In this document: positions 1 through 7,092 of the stretch, one piece after another
Position numbering within the stretch: the stretch's first letter is position 1
How the letters are laid out: the number at the start of each line of letters is the position of its first letter
Source of the DNA: JBHJHP01 sp042219825
Lineage (GTDB): Bacteria > Bacteroidota > Bacteroidia > Bacteroidales > UBA5342
Length of the DNA stretch: 64,000 nucleotides
Assembly: GCF_042219825.1 (NCBI RefSeq)
Contig: NZ_JBHJHQ010000009.1
Span: 124,001 to 188,000, forward strand
Direction: 5' to 3'
Made by a program: the position numbers and the translations under genes
The notes under the pieces: model-generated
The model's input: the letters and a program-made list of their open reading frames with translations, nothing else
Database searches by the model: none
Told to the model about the DNA's origin: nothing

Positions 1-1431
1 ATCCACATCGGCAATTAATATCATCTCTGTATTAGGTGTTGCTTCTGCCTTTATTCCATTTGTTGGAAATGCAAAATCGCAGGGTGTAAAAACGATAGAC
101 TGCGCATATTGAATGTCCATATTATGAACCTTGGGCAGGTTCCCCACACTACCGGCAATTGCCACATAACATTCATTCTCAATGGCCCTGGCCTGAGCAC
201 AGTTTCTCACCCTGGAATATCCGTTTTGAGTATCTGTTAAAAAAGGCACAAATAAAATATCCATCCCTTCATTGGCAAGAAGTCTGCTCAATTCCGGGAA
301 TTCTATGTCATAGCAGATTAACACACCTATTTTACCACAATCCGTATCAAATGTTTTCAGTTTTTGTCCACCCTGAAGTCCCCAGACTTTGGCTTCGTCA
401 GGTGTAACATGCAGCTTTTCGAAACGCTCAATGCCTCCATCCCTTTTACACACATAACCCACGTTGTACAGTTCACCACTCACCACTTCCGGCATGCTTC
501 CGGTAATGATATTGATATTGTACGAAATGGCCAGATCCGAAAACCGTTTCACCACATCAGAGGTATATTCTGCTAGCCTTCGTATGGCTTCCGGCTCAGA
601 AAGGTGATTATAAGCAGACATAAGCGGAGCATTAAAAAACTCCGGGAATAGTGCAAAATCGGATCTGTACCCTGAAACAGCATCCACAAAATATTCTGCC
701 TGCTGCATCACTTCATCAAGATCCTTATAAAGGCGCATCTGCCACTGAACCAATCCCAGCCGTACAACTGTTTTGGTATTAACGGCTTTATCCGATGATT
801 CCTCATAATATATGTTGTTCCATTCCAGCAGAACTGCATATTCATTTGATTCATCGTCACCTTCCAGGTATCCTTTTAATATTTTTTTGGGGTGAAAATC
901 GTTTGAAAGCTGAAAGTCGAGTACAGTATCATGAATTTCCTTTTTATGAACCTTTTCTATGTACTCTTTAGGTGTAATCTCTTCAGCATATTTATAGTAA
1001 TTAGGGATCCTTCCACCAAACACTATACTTTTCAGATTCAATCGTTCACACAGCTCCTTGCGGTAGTCGTACAAACGCCTTCCAAGGCGTAATCCTCTGA
1101 ATTTGGGTCGTATAAAAATCTCGATACCATATAATACATCCCCCTTATTTCTGTGCGTACTAAACGAATAATTGCCAATAATCTGGTTATAGGTATGTTT
1201 GTTCTCAAGTCTTTGAGAATCCACTATTATTGAAAGTGCACAGCCTGCAAGCTCATCATCAACTTTTATCGCCACCTGGCCTTCCGGAAATTTTTTTATA
1301 AGTGTTTTAATGTGTTCCTCTTCCCAGTATGCCCCGGGCAAACCGGAATAGGCCTCCTCCATTGCTGTATTCAGCTCATCATAATCATCAATTGTTAAAA
1401 AAACAATTTCAATATTTTCTATAGGATCCAT
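1..1431 (-). CDS. GNAT acetyltransferase-nitrilase superfamily fusion protein (3' end cut by window)
   Basis: The reading frame is open from an ATG at 1431 to the left edge (477 codons visible), so the C-terminus is missing. Residues about 1-190 form a GNAT N-acetyltransferase domain (motif RPKFRGLRLGRRLYDYR, acetyl-CoA loop). Residues about 215-477 form a carbon-nitrogen hydrolase domain with a full catalytic triad: Glu264 (FPEFF), Lys339 (EKLHVTP) and Cys373 (LICYDIEFPE). This two-domain layout is a known family of around 510 residues in Bacteroidota and Proteobacteria; its substrate is unknown to me, probably an amide. It is cytoplasmic, with no signal peptide. It is transcribed divergently from the molybdate block, sharing the 276-bp region 1432-1707. 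The architecture is certain; the reaction is not. Confidence 0.85.
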   Translation of the reverse strand, partial: MDPIENIEIVFLTIDDYDELNTAMEEAYSGLPGAYWEEEHIKTLIKKFPEGQVAIKVDDELAGCALSIIVDSQRLENKHTYNQIIGNYSFSTHRNKGDVLYGIEIFIRPKFRGLRLGRRLYDYRKELCERLNLKSIVFGGRIPNYYKYAEEITPKEYIEKVHKKEIHDTVLDFQLSNDFHPKKILKGYLEGDDESNEYAVLLEWNNIYYEESSDKAVNTKTVVRLGLVQWQMRLYKDLDEVMQQAEYFVDAVSGYRSDFALFPEFFNAPLMSAYNHLSEPEAIRRLAEYTSDVVKRFSDLAISYNINIITGSMPEVVSGELYNVGYVCKRDGGIERFEKLHVTPDEAKVWGLQGGQKLKTFDTDCGKIGVLICYDIEFPELSRLLANEGMDILFVPFLTDTQNGYSRVRNCAQARAIENECYVAIAGSVGNLPKVHNMDIQYAQSIVFTPCDFAFPTNGIKAEATPNTEMILIADVD

Positions 1432-1707
1432 AAAATGAATTTTAAATTACCTGCTTTCTCTTCAACATAAAGGACATAAAGAGGTTTGATGAAATTACAA
1501 TTATTTATATAAATGCCAAGTTGATTTCCGCTTCATTTCACTTACAATAATGTAGACACGTCTTCATTTCCTACATAATTGTAGGATTTGCTGATGCAAT
1601 TAGTTTCATAATACATTATCTATAAGTACATTATATTTTATGGCATATTTTTTATTGAAGCCAAAACAATAACTCAGATCAGATATTACGATACAAAATA
1701 CTTAAAT
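1432..1707. promoter_or_regulatory. Divergent control region between the GNAT-nitrilase gene and the molybdate block
   Basis: AT-rich 276-bp gap between two divergent genes. It holds the 18-bp palindrome listed separately at 1569-1586, a related half-site (ATAATGTA, 1547-1554), and two direct copies of TACATTAT (1612-1619 and 1627-1634) spaced 15 bp apart. Such clustering of one motif suggests an operator region for the rightward molybdate genes. I see no convincing sigma-54 promoter here. Confidence 0.5.
1569..1586. promoter_or_regulatory. 18-bp palindrome, copy 1 (upstream of molybdate genes)
   Basis: TCCTACATAATTGTAGGA: 7-bp arms around TAAT. The identical 18 bases occur at 23356-23373 upstream of nifH. 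The shared position upstream of two functionally linked operons suggests a common transcription factor. Candidate binders are the ModE-like protein (1959-2291), NifA, or an unlinked regulator; it does not match the classical NifA site TGT-N10-ACA. Confidence 0.65.
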
Positions 1708-1920
1708 ATGAAATTAAGTGCAAGAAATAATCTGGCAGGCATCATAAAATCCATCGACGAGGGTTTGATCACTTCCAAGGTCGTAATTGACCTCGGGAAT
1801 GGAAACGAGATTGTCTCCATTATCTCGAAGGATGCCATTGATGATTTGCAGCTAAAAGTTGGTGAGCCGGCGTTTGCCATTGTAAAATCAACAGAAGTAA
1901 TCATTGGTGTTCCTGATTAA
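1708..1920 (+). CDS. mop: Molbindin, single TOBE/Mop-domain molybdate-binding protein
   Basis: 70-residue protein that is one complete Mop/TOBE domain: it opens with MKLSARNNLAGII (typical molbindin start), has the central EIVSIISKDAIDDLQL stretch, and ends with AFAIVKSTEVIIG. Molbindins assemble as oligomers that bind molybdate or tungstate at subunit interfaces, serving as cytoplasmic storage or as the sensing half of ModE. It is the first gene of the rightward molybdate block, 38 bp before the ModE-like regulator. Full-length ModE carries this domain itself; here it is a separate polypeptide, so the two may work together. The family call is secure; storage versus sensing is inference. Confidence 0.9.
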   Translation: MKLSARNNLAGIIKSIDEGLITSKVVIDLGNGNEIVSIISKDAIDDLQLKVGEPAFAIVKSTEVIIGVPD

Positions 1921-1958
1921 TAAAAGCGATTTAGCATCCAGGGTCAAAACAAAAGCAA

Positions 1959-2291
1959 ATGACTGAGATAGAATTATTGGTAAATGTTAAGAAAGATGAC
2001 AACCTGTTGTTGACATCTGACCGGGCACAACTGCTGAAAATTTTATCACAGACAGGAAGTTTGCTTACGGCTTCGAAGGCTTTAAACATATCCTACAACA
2101 AAACATGGCTTATGCTTGAAGAACTGAATAAAGGTCTAAGTAAACCTCTGGTTTGTAAAAGCAGGGGTGGCAAAGGCGGAGGTGGTGCTACCATCACTGA
2201 TTATGGACAGTTTATTTTGAAAGAATACGAACTAATAGAAAACCAGGTTCGGATTTTTGTCAATAAGCTGAATACAGAAATTAATCTTTAA
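1959..2291 (+). CDS. ModE-type winged-helix DNA-binding protein without own molybdate domain
   Basis: 110 residues matching only the N-terminal LysR-like winged helix of ModE: a helix-turn-helix around SQTGSLLTASKALNISYNKTWLMLEELN (about 28-56) and the glycine-rich wing GGKGGGGATITDYG (about 68-81). Known ModE proteins (~260 residues) add two TOBE domains that bind molybdate. These are absent here, and the stop is at the normal end of the DNA-binding region, so this is a short ModE rather than a frameshifted one. It lies between the Mop gene and the TrmO-like gene on the same strand. It likely represses or activates the molybdate genes; the inverted repeat at 2307-2328 directly downstream is a candidate site. 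Whether it senses molybdate through the neighbouring Mop protein is inference. Confidence 0.85.
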   Translation: MTEIELLVNVKKDDNLLLTSDRAQLLKILSQTGSLLTASKALNISYNKTWLMLEELNKGLSKPLVCKSRGGKGGGGATITDYGQFILKEYELIENQVRIFVNKLNTEINL

Positions 2292-2306
2292 AAATTTTTT
2301 AACCAG

Positions 2307-2328
2307 CGTTATCTTTTTAGGGATAACG
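2307..2328. promoter_or_regulatory. ModE-box-like inverted repeat
   Basis: CGTTATC-N8-GATAACG, perfect 7-bp arms, between the modE-like gene and the next start at 2343. The E. coli ModE operator at modA has CGTTAT and ATAACG half-sites with somewhat wider spacing. There is no T-run after the repeat, which argues against a terminator. Its position 15 bp before the start codon would suit repression. Confidence 0.5.
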
Positions 2329-2342
2329 GCAAAACAAAACAT

Positions 2343-2828
2343 ATGGAACAGATTATTATTAAACCCATCGGAATTATTCATACACCGTATACCGACATTT
2401 CGGATATGCCTATTCAGCCAATCGCAGCGGAAGGAATTACGGGTTATATTGAACTTGAACCGGAATACGTAGAAGGTCTGCGTGATCTGGATGGATTTTC
2501 ACATATCACACTTCTCTATCATTTTCATAAGATTGAAGATCATCAGCTAAAAGTGATCCCTTTTATGGATACACAGGAACGCGGAATTTTTTCTACCAAG
2601 GCTCCCAAACGGCCAAACGCCATAGGCATGTCAACCGTAAAATTAACAGGAATACAAGGTAATCTGATTTATATCGAACAGGTGGATATGCTGGACGGCA
2701 CACCTCTCATTGATATAAAACCTTTTTATCCCAGATATGATAACCGTGAAAACGTAACCATTGGCTGGCTGGAGAAAAACAAAGATATGCCACTGGAAAA
2801 ATTAAGAGCAGACGAACGATTCAGATAA
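2343..2828 (+). CDS. TrmO/TsaA-like S-adenosylmethionine-binding protein
   Basis: 161 residues of the TsaA/TrmO beta-barrel family, recognised by the start KPIGIIHTPY, the middle LDGFSHITLLYHFH, and the signature RGIFSTKAPKRPNAIGMSTVKL with DMLDGTPLIDIKPFYPRYD. E. coli TrmO methylates N6 of t6A37 in tRNA-Thr using SAM; short one-domain members like this one are also common beside molybdenum genes, with unproven role. The gene follows modE by 51 bp and is preceded by the inverted repeat at 2307-2328. The family call is firm; tRNA methylation versus a molybdenum-linked role cannot be decided from sequence. Confidence 0.85.
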   Translation: MEQIIIKPIGIIHTPYTDISDMPIQPIAAEGITGYIELEPEYVEGLRDLDGFSHITLLYHFHKIEDHQLKVIPFMDTQERGIFSTKAPKRPNAIGMSTVKLTGIQGNLIYIEQVDMLDGTPLIDIKPFYPRYDNRENVTIGWLEKNKDMPLEKLRADERFR

Positions 2829-2932
2829 GAAATCCAGTAAAGAAATTAGAACTATAACGTCATTTACAGGACGCAATAAATTAAAAGTAATACATCAAAA
2901 ATCATGTAAACGAACAATTTAAACCCAACAAA

Positions 2933-4111
2933 ATGGTAGTAGCAAAAAACAATGTCTGCTTAACCTGTACTATGATTATTCTGATGATATCCCACTACAG
3001 AACTGTAGCTCAGAATACCGAATCCAAAAAAAACGATCCGTTTACACTAAACAGTAAGGAACAGTTGTTCAAACCTATCGTTGTCTTCGAAAACTGGACA
3101 ACCTATAGTATGAACGAAAACTCAAATGCCAACAGGTTAGACAACCAGGTTCGCAGGCTGAGGTTCGGTGCTACCGGAAATCCTTACCCATGGTTGAACT
3201 ATCATTTTCAACTGCACTTTGACAGGCTTGGCGAAGACAGCTACGCATCCACCAAAGGTTCTTATGCCGGTGTAGATATCTGGGATGCCTATATTTCCGC
3301 CAAATTGCTTCAACAGTCCGACCTAATTTATGTACATGCCGGATATTACTGGGCTGCCATTAGCCGCGAATACAACACGGCGGCCTGGGCTCAGGGATCA
3401 TTTGACAGAACCCGCGCCAACTGGTTTATGCGCAATTTTATGACCGGCAAAGGCAACGGTATTGAGAGTGGAATAGGGCTTGGTGGACTAAAAAACTTTG
3501 AAAAGTTCGGAATCAGTTACCGCATCGGAAGTTTTGAACCGGTGGCTTACGCCAGCAGTAGATATGCCAGTCGCTTAAACACTGCCCACATAATATTTTC
3601 GTTGGGTGAACCGGAACAAACTTCTTATAAATACAGGCTTCCCGGAAACCACTGGCAAAAACGAAAAGGTATCAGCCTGGGTTTAGGTGTTTCGAACCAA
3701 ACCAACGGACACCTCAACGACACCACTTATTTTGATCAGTCTCTGGCTTATGGTGCAGATCTGTTAATCAATTTTGCCGGATTACGTATAGACGGTGAAT
3801 ATTTCAAACTGAAACGAACAGCCGAAGGTCTTGATGATTACTCCGGCACAGAATGGCACATCCGCGCAGGCTATACCTTTAAATACAAACAAACATTTAT
3901 TGAGCCTACGGTTACCTACGATAAATATGAGGGCGAAGGCAATAAACGCCTGTTCAAATACATCGGGAACGATGAAACCCTTGATATTGGTGTTAACTGG
4001 TATCTGAACAAGGACAAATTGAAACTGGCGCTACATTACCTGATACAGAGCGGATCAGTGGCATCCAACACAGGCGATTATATCGGATTCGCATTCCAGG
4101 TAAAACTTTAA
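2933..4111 (+). CDS. Outer-membrane porin of OprO/OprP-like type, probably for molybdate or other oxyanions
   Basis: 392 residues with an N-terminal signal peptide (about 1-26, ending near TVAQN) and a beta-barrel pattern of alternating hydrophobic/polar strands with aromatic girdles. Segments such as VRRLRFGATGNPYPWLNYHFQ, the many glycine/tyrosine strands, and a C-terminus ending in aromatic and hydrophobic residues (YIGFAFQVKL) fit 16-stranded phosphate-selective-type porins. It sits 22 bp upstream of modA in the molybdate block, so the natural inference is an outer-membrane entry route for molybdate. No TonB box or plug domain is visible, so uptake would be passive. Substrate is inferred from context only. 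Confidence 0.7.
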   Translation: MVVAKNNVCLTCTMIILMISHYRTVAQNTESKKNDPFTLNSKEQLFKPIVVFENWTTYSMNENSNANRLDNQVRRLRFGATGNPYPWLNYHFQLHFDRLGEDSYASTKGSYAGVDIWDAYISAKLLQQSDLIYVHAGYYWAAISREYNTAAWAQGSFDRTRANWFMRNFMTGKGNGIESGIGLGGLKNFEKFGISYRIGSFEPVAYASSRYASRLNTAHIIFSLGEPEQTSYKYRLPGNHWQKRKGISLGLGVSNQTNGHLNDTTYFDQSLAYGADLLINFAGLRIDGEYFKLKRTAEGLDDYSGTEWHIRAGYTFKYKQTFIEPTVTYDKYEGEGNKRLFKYIGNDETLDIGVNWYLNKDKLKLALHYLIQSGSVASNTGDYIGFAFQVKL

Positions 4112-4133
4112 TAACCTTCAAAACTCAAAAATC

Positions 4134-4916
4134 ATGAAAACACACATAAAAATCATTTTGTTTGCATTACTGGTTCTTGGTACAGGAATCACAGCCTGCA
4201 AACCAAATAAAGGTGCTGAAAAAACGGAAAAACGTATAATGGTGTTTGCCGCAGCAAGTCTCACCGATGTACTGTCTGAACTTATCGACTCGTTCGGGGT
4301 CAGTACAACATATAAGGTACAAACCAACATGGCTTCCAGCGGTACACTGGCCAGACAGATTGAACAAGGCGGCACACCGGATATCTACATCTCGGCCAGT
4401 AAACGCTGGGCGGATTACGTTGATAGCCTCGGCTTTATTGTTGCACCGTATAAAACAAATATTGCATTCAACGAGCTGGTTTTTATCGCTCCTAAAGAAA
4501 GCATTCTGACTGATGTGACTATCAACAACACACTCGATCTGAATAAATTAATCGGTTCAGGCCGTTTGTCCATGGGCGATCCGGGGCACGTGCCAGCCGG
4601 GAAATACGGTAAACAGGTGCTCGAATATTACGGTTGGAACTCACAAATAAACGGTAAAGTGCTACCTGCCAAAGATGTCCGCTCTGCGCTTATGGTTGTA
4701 GAACTGGGAGAAGCGCCTTTAGGTATTGTTTACAAAACAGATGCTCTAAAATCTGAGAAGGTGAAAATTATCGGGTCATTCCCTGAAGAGTCGCACAAAC
4801 CCATTGTTTATGTGGCAGGAATCTGCAATGAAAGTGATGCATCCAAAGCCTTTTACAGCTATCTCACATCAGAAAAAACAGCTGCAATATGGGAAAAATA
4901 CGGCTTTAAAAAATAA
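4134..4916 (+). CDS. modA: Molybdate ABC transporter substrate-binding lipoprotein ModA
   Basis: 260 residues. A lipoprotein signal ends at LGTGITAC (lipidated Cys about 22). The mature part is a type II periplasmic binding protein with the ModA start VFAAASLTDVLSEL, the anion-binding SSGTLARQIEQGGTPDIYISAS, and the hallmark GDPGHVPAGKYGKQVLE. It captures molybdate (or tungstate) in the periplasm and delivers it to ModB. It is followed by modB after 21 bp. Lipid anchoring is usual for binding proteins of some groups but differs from soluble E. coli ModA. Confidence 0.93.
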   Translation: MKTHIKIILFALLVLGTGITACKPNKGAEKTEKRIMVFAAASLTDVLSELIDSFGVSTTYKVQTNMASSGTLARQIEQGGTPDIYISASKRWADYVDSLGFIVAPYKTNIAFNELVFIAPKESILTDVTINNTLDLNKLIGSGRLSMGDPGHVPAGKYGKQVLEYYGWNSQINGKVLPAKDVRSALMVVELGEAPLGIVYKTDALKSEKVKIIGSFPEESHKPIVYVAGICNESDASKAFYSYLTSEKTAAIWEKYGFKK

Positions 4917-4937
4917 AAGGTCCAATTCTGAATTACG

Positions 4938-5630
4938 ATGAGTGGTTTTTTACAATTTAATAGTATGGAGATTCAGGCAATATGGCTGTCGGTAAAGGTT
5001 GCCGTGTATTGCTCCCTTGTTTCTATTCCGCTGGCACTGGCAATGGGTTATGTGATGGCAAGACGTAACTTCTATGGGAAATCCGCAGTTGAAAGCCTTA
5101 TCCATCTGCCCCTTGTCATGCCGCCGGTCACCACAGGATATCTTCTGCTGCTTCTGTTGGGAGTAAAAGGTTTTTTAGGAAAATGGCTTTTTACTGCATT
5201 TGGCATCAGGATATCTTTCACTTTCACGGCTGCCGTCATTGCCTCGGTCTTTGTATCGTTTCCACTCATCGTTCGGTCAGTCAGGACTGCCATTGAAATG
5301 GTTGATCCGGGGCTGGAAGACGCATCAAGAATTCTGGGAGCCGGAAAACTGAAAACATTTTTTAAGGTAACCGTCCCTCTGGCTATGCCGGGCATTGTAT
5401 CGGGAACCATACTGGCCTTTGCCCGTTCACTCGGTGAATTCGGTGCCACCATCACCTTCGCAGGAAATATTGCAGGTGAAACCCAAACGTTACCACTGGC
5501 CATTTTTGCCTACATGCAGGTTCCGGGTCAGGAAAGCGCCACGTTAAGACTGGTTATGGTAAGTGTTATCATCTCATTTATTGCCATGGGATTATCAGAA
5601 TTGTACGTTAAAAGAATGAAACGCATATGA
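4938..5630 (+). CDS. modB: Molybdate ABC transporter permease ModB
   Basis: 230 residues with about five or six membrane segments and the binding-protein-dependent permease EAA loop (EDASRILGAGKLKTFFKVTVPLA, about 130-152). It contains ModB-typical GEFGATITFAGNIAGETQTLPLAIF. It forms the inner-membrane channel for molybdate with ModC. Its stop overlaps the modC start by 4 bp (ATGA), showing translational coupling. Usual length for ModB. Confidence 0.94.
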   Translation: MSGFLQFNSMEIQAIWLSVKVAVYCSLVSIPLALAMGYVMARRNFYGKSAVESLIHLPLVMPPVTTGYLLLLLLGVKGFLGKWLFTAFGIRISFTFTAAVIASVFVSFPLIVRSVRTAIEMVDPGLEDASRILGAGKLKTFFKVTVPLAMPGIVSGTILAFARSLGEFGATITFAGNIAGETQTLPLAIFAYMQVPGQESATLRLVMVSVIISFIAMGLSELYVKRMKRI

Positions 5631-6709
5631 TAGATGTCAACATAAAACTCAAACGGAACAAATTCGATGTGATTATCAATGCAGTATTTGGTGAAGGCAT
5701 TTCAGGCATTTATGGTCCAAGCGGTTCAGGAAAGACTTCATTGCTGCAATGCATTTCCGGCCTCGCAGTTCCCGAAGAAGGAGAAATCTCCATTCGGGGT
5801 AATACGGTGTTCAGCAGTTCGAAAAAAATTAATGTTCCGGTAGAAAAACGTAACATCGGATATGTGTTCCAGGAAGGCCGCCTTTTCCCCCACATGACGG
5901 TAGAAAGGAATCTTCTGTACGGGTTGAAACGCCACAACAAAACATCACCAGGTTTTGACGATGTAGTTGATATGCTGAATCTGAAACATTTATTAAAAAG
6001 CAAACCGTCCGACATATCCGGAGGAGAACGTCAGCGTACCGCACTTGGAAGGTCACTTCTCTCCTCGCCTGACATCTTATTACTGGACGAACCATTTTCA
6101 GCAGTAGATACCAGATTGCGCAACCAGATCCTTCCCTTTCTGTTGCGTATTCACCAAAAGATCAGAATTCCGGTTCTGATTGTAAGCCACGATCTGCCCG
6201 ACCTGCTGAAACTGACCAACGATCTGTGCCTGATCCACAATGGCAGATGCATTGGTCATGATGATTACCATAAACTACTGGCACAAAAGGAAACACACCA
6301 TATTTTTAGTTCAGGTTCGGTCATGAATGCCATCACCATGAATGTGGATCAGGTGAAACGCGATGAAGGTTTGACTATACTTTCCTCGCCAAACCGTAAG
6401 GCAAATATCCGCATCTTATGCGAACGCAGTAACGGACATTATGCACCAAAGCAGGAATTGAAAATCTTTATCAATTCCGAAGACATTGCGCTATCAAAAA
6501 ATTTTCTGAAAGATGTGACCATTCAGAACCAGATCAGGGGCACCATTACAAATATCATCGAAAGAAACAGCTCCACACTCTGCATAGTTGATGCAGGTTT
6601 CCCGCTGGTAGTTGAAATAACGGCAGAATCTTTAAAACGAATGCAAATTGAAGTCGGCAGCCAGGTGTGGTGTCTGTTTAAATCGGTGGCGATAGATGTA
6701 GCGATGTAA
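5627..6709 (+). CDS. modC: Molybdate ABC transporter ATPase ModC
   Basis: 360 residues. The N-terminal ABC domain has Walker A GPSGSGKTS (about 29-37), signature ISGGERQRTALGRS (about 130-143), Walker B DILLLDEPF and switch His in LIVSHD. The C-terminal part (about 285-358) is a TOBE domain (RGTITNIIERNSSTLCIVDAG) that in ModC binds molybdate and can trans-inhibit transport. Last gene of the molybdate block; overlaps modB by 4 bp. Length and order match classical ModC. Confidence 0.95.
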   Translation: MIDVNIKLKRNKFDVIINAVFGEGISGIYGPSGSGKTSLLQCISGLAVPEEGEISIRGNTVFSSSKKINVPVEKRNIGYVFQEGRLFPHMTVERNLLYGLKRHNKTSPGFDDVVDMLNLKHLLKSKPSDISGGERQRTALGRSLLSSPDILLLDEPFSAVDTRLRNQILPFLLRIHQKIRIPVLIVSHDLPDLLKLTNDLCLIHNGRCIGHDDYHKLLAQKETHHIFSSGSVMNAITMNVDQVKRDEGLTILSSPNRKANIRILCERSNGHYAPKQELKIFINSEDIALSKNFLKDVTIQNQIRGTITNIIERNSSTLCIVDAGFPLVVEITAESLKRMQIEVGSQVWCLFKSVAIDVAM

Positions 6710-7092
6710 TTAAATTTACAAATTAGGAATTAGGAATTATTTATCCATTAAATAGAATATTTTGTCCCTACAGGACAAGGTATCAAACGTAAATCTACCT
6801 GCTATCAATACATGGTCCTTCCGGCACAGTCCCAGAGTGACTTAATAAATAAAAGTTTGTAGCAATAATAAGTTGTGCTCATTATAATAATTTGGCAATT
6901 ACACCAAATCCCTTAAACTAAAAAACCTGAAACTATTAAACAGTTATTACAATACACTTATACATTATTCGTTATCCAAAAAATCAGTCACTGCTTGAAA
7001 TATTTTCATCAATTTAAGCTGATATATGAAACCTTTTATCGAATTATTTTTCCCATTTCCGGGTTCATTACGTTTTCATTTTAGCTATTTTT
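6710..7092. other. 383-bp intergenic stretch with decayed repeat-like hairpin
   Basis: No open frame of note. Begins with a short tandem run (AATTAGG repeated, 6720-6735). At 6762-6778 there is a small hairpin TTGTCC-CTACA-GGACAA, followed by pieces such as GGTCCTTCCGGCAC that resemble worn REP-type units. The rest is AT-rich and probably holds the promoter of the gene at 7093. No clear terminator for modC was found. Confidence 0.4.

Noticed and set aside
1640..1665. TGGCAT at 1640 as a sigma-54 promoter for the molybdate block
   Set aside because: No GC at the required -12 position.
2851..2875. CGTC-N8-GACG dyad before the porin gene as a second ModE site
   Set aside because: Arms of only 4 bp and no CGTTAT-type half-site on both sides.
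5072..5503. 143-codon open frame antisense to modB
   Set aside because: Shadow of the conserved permease gene, no recognisable domain.
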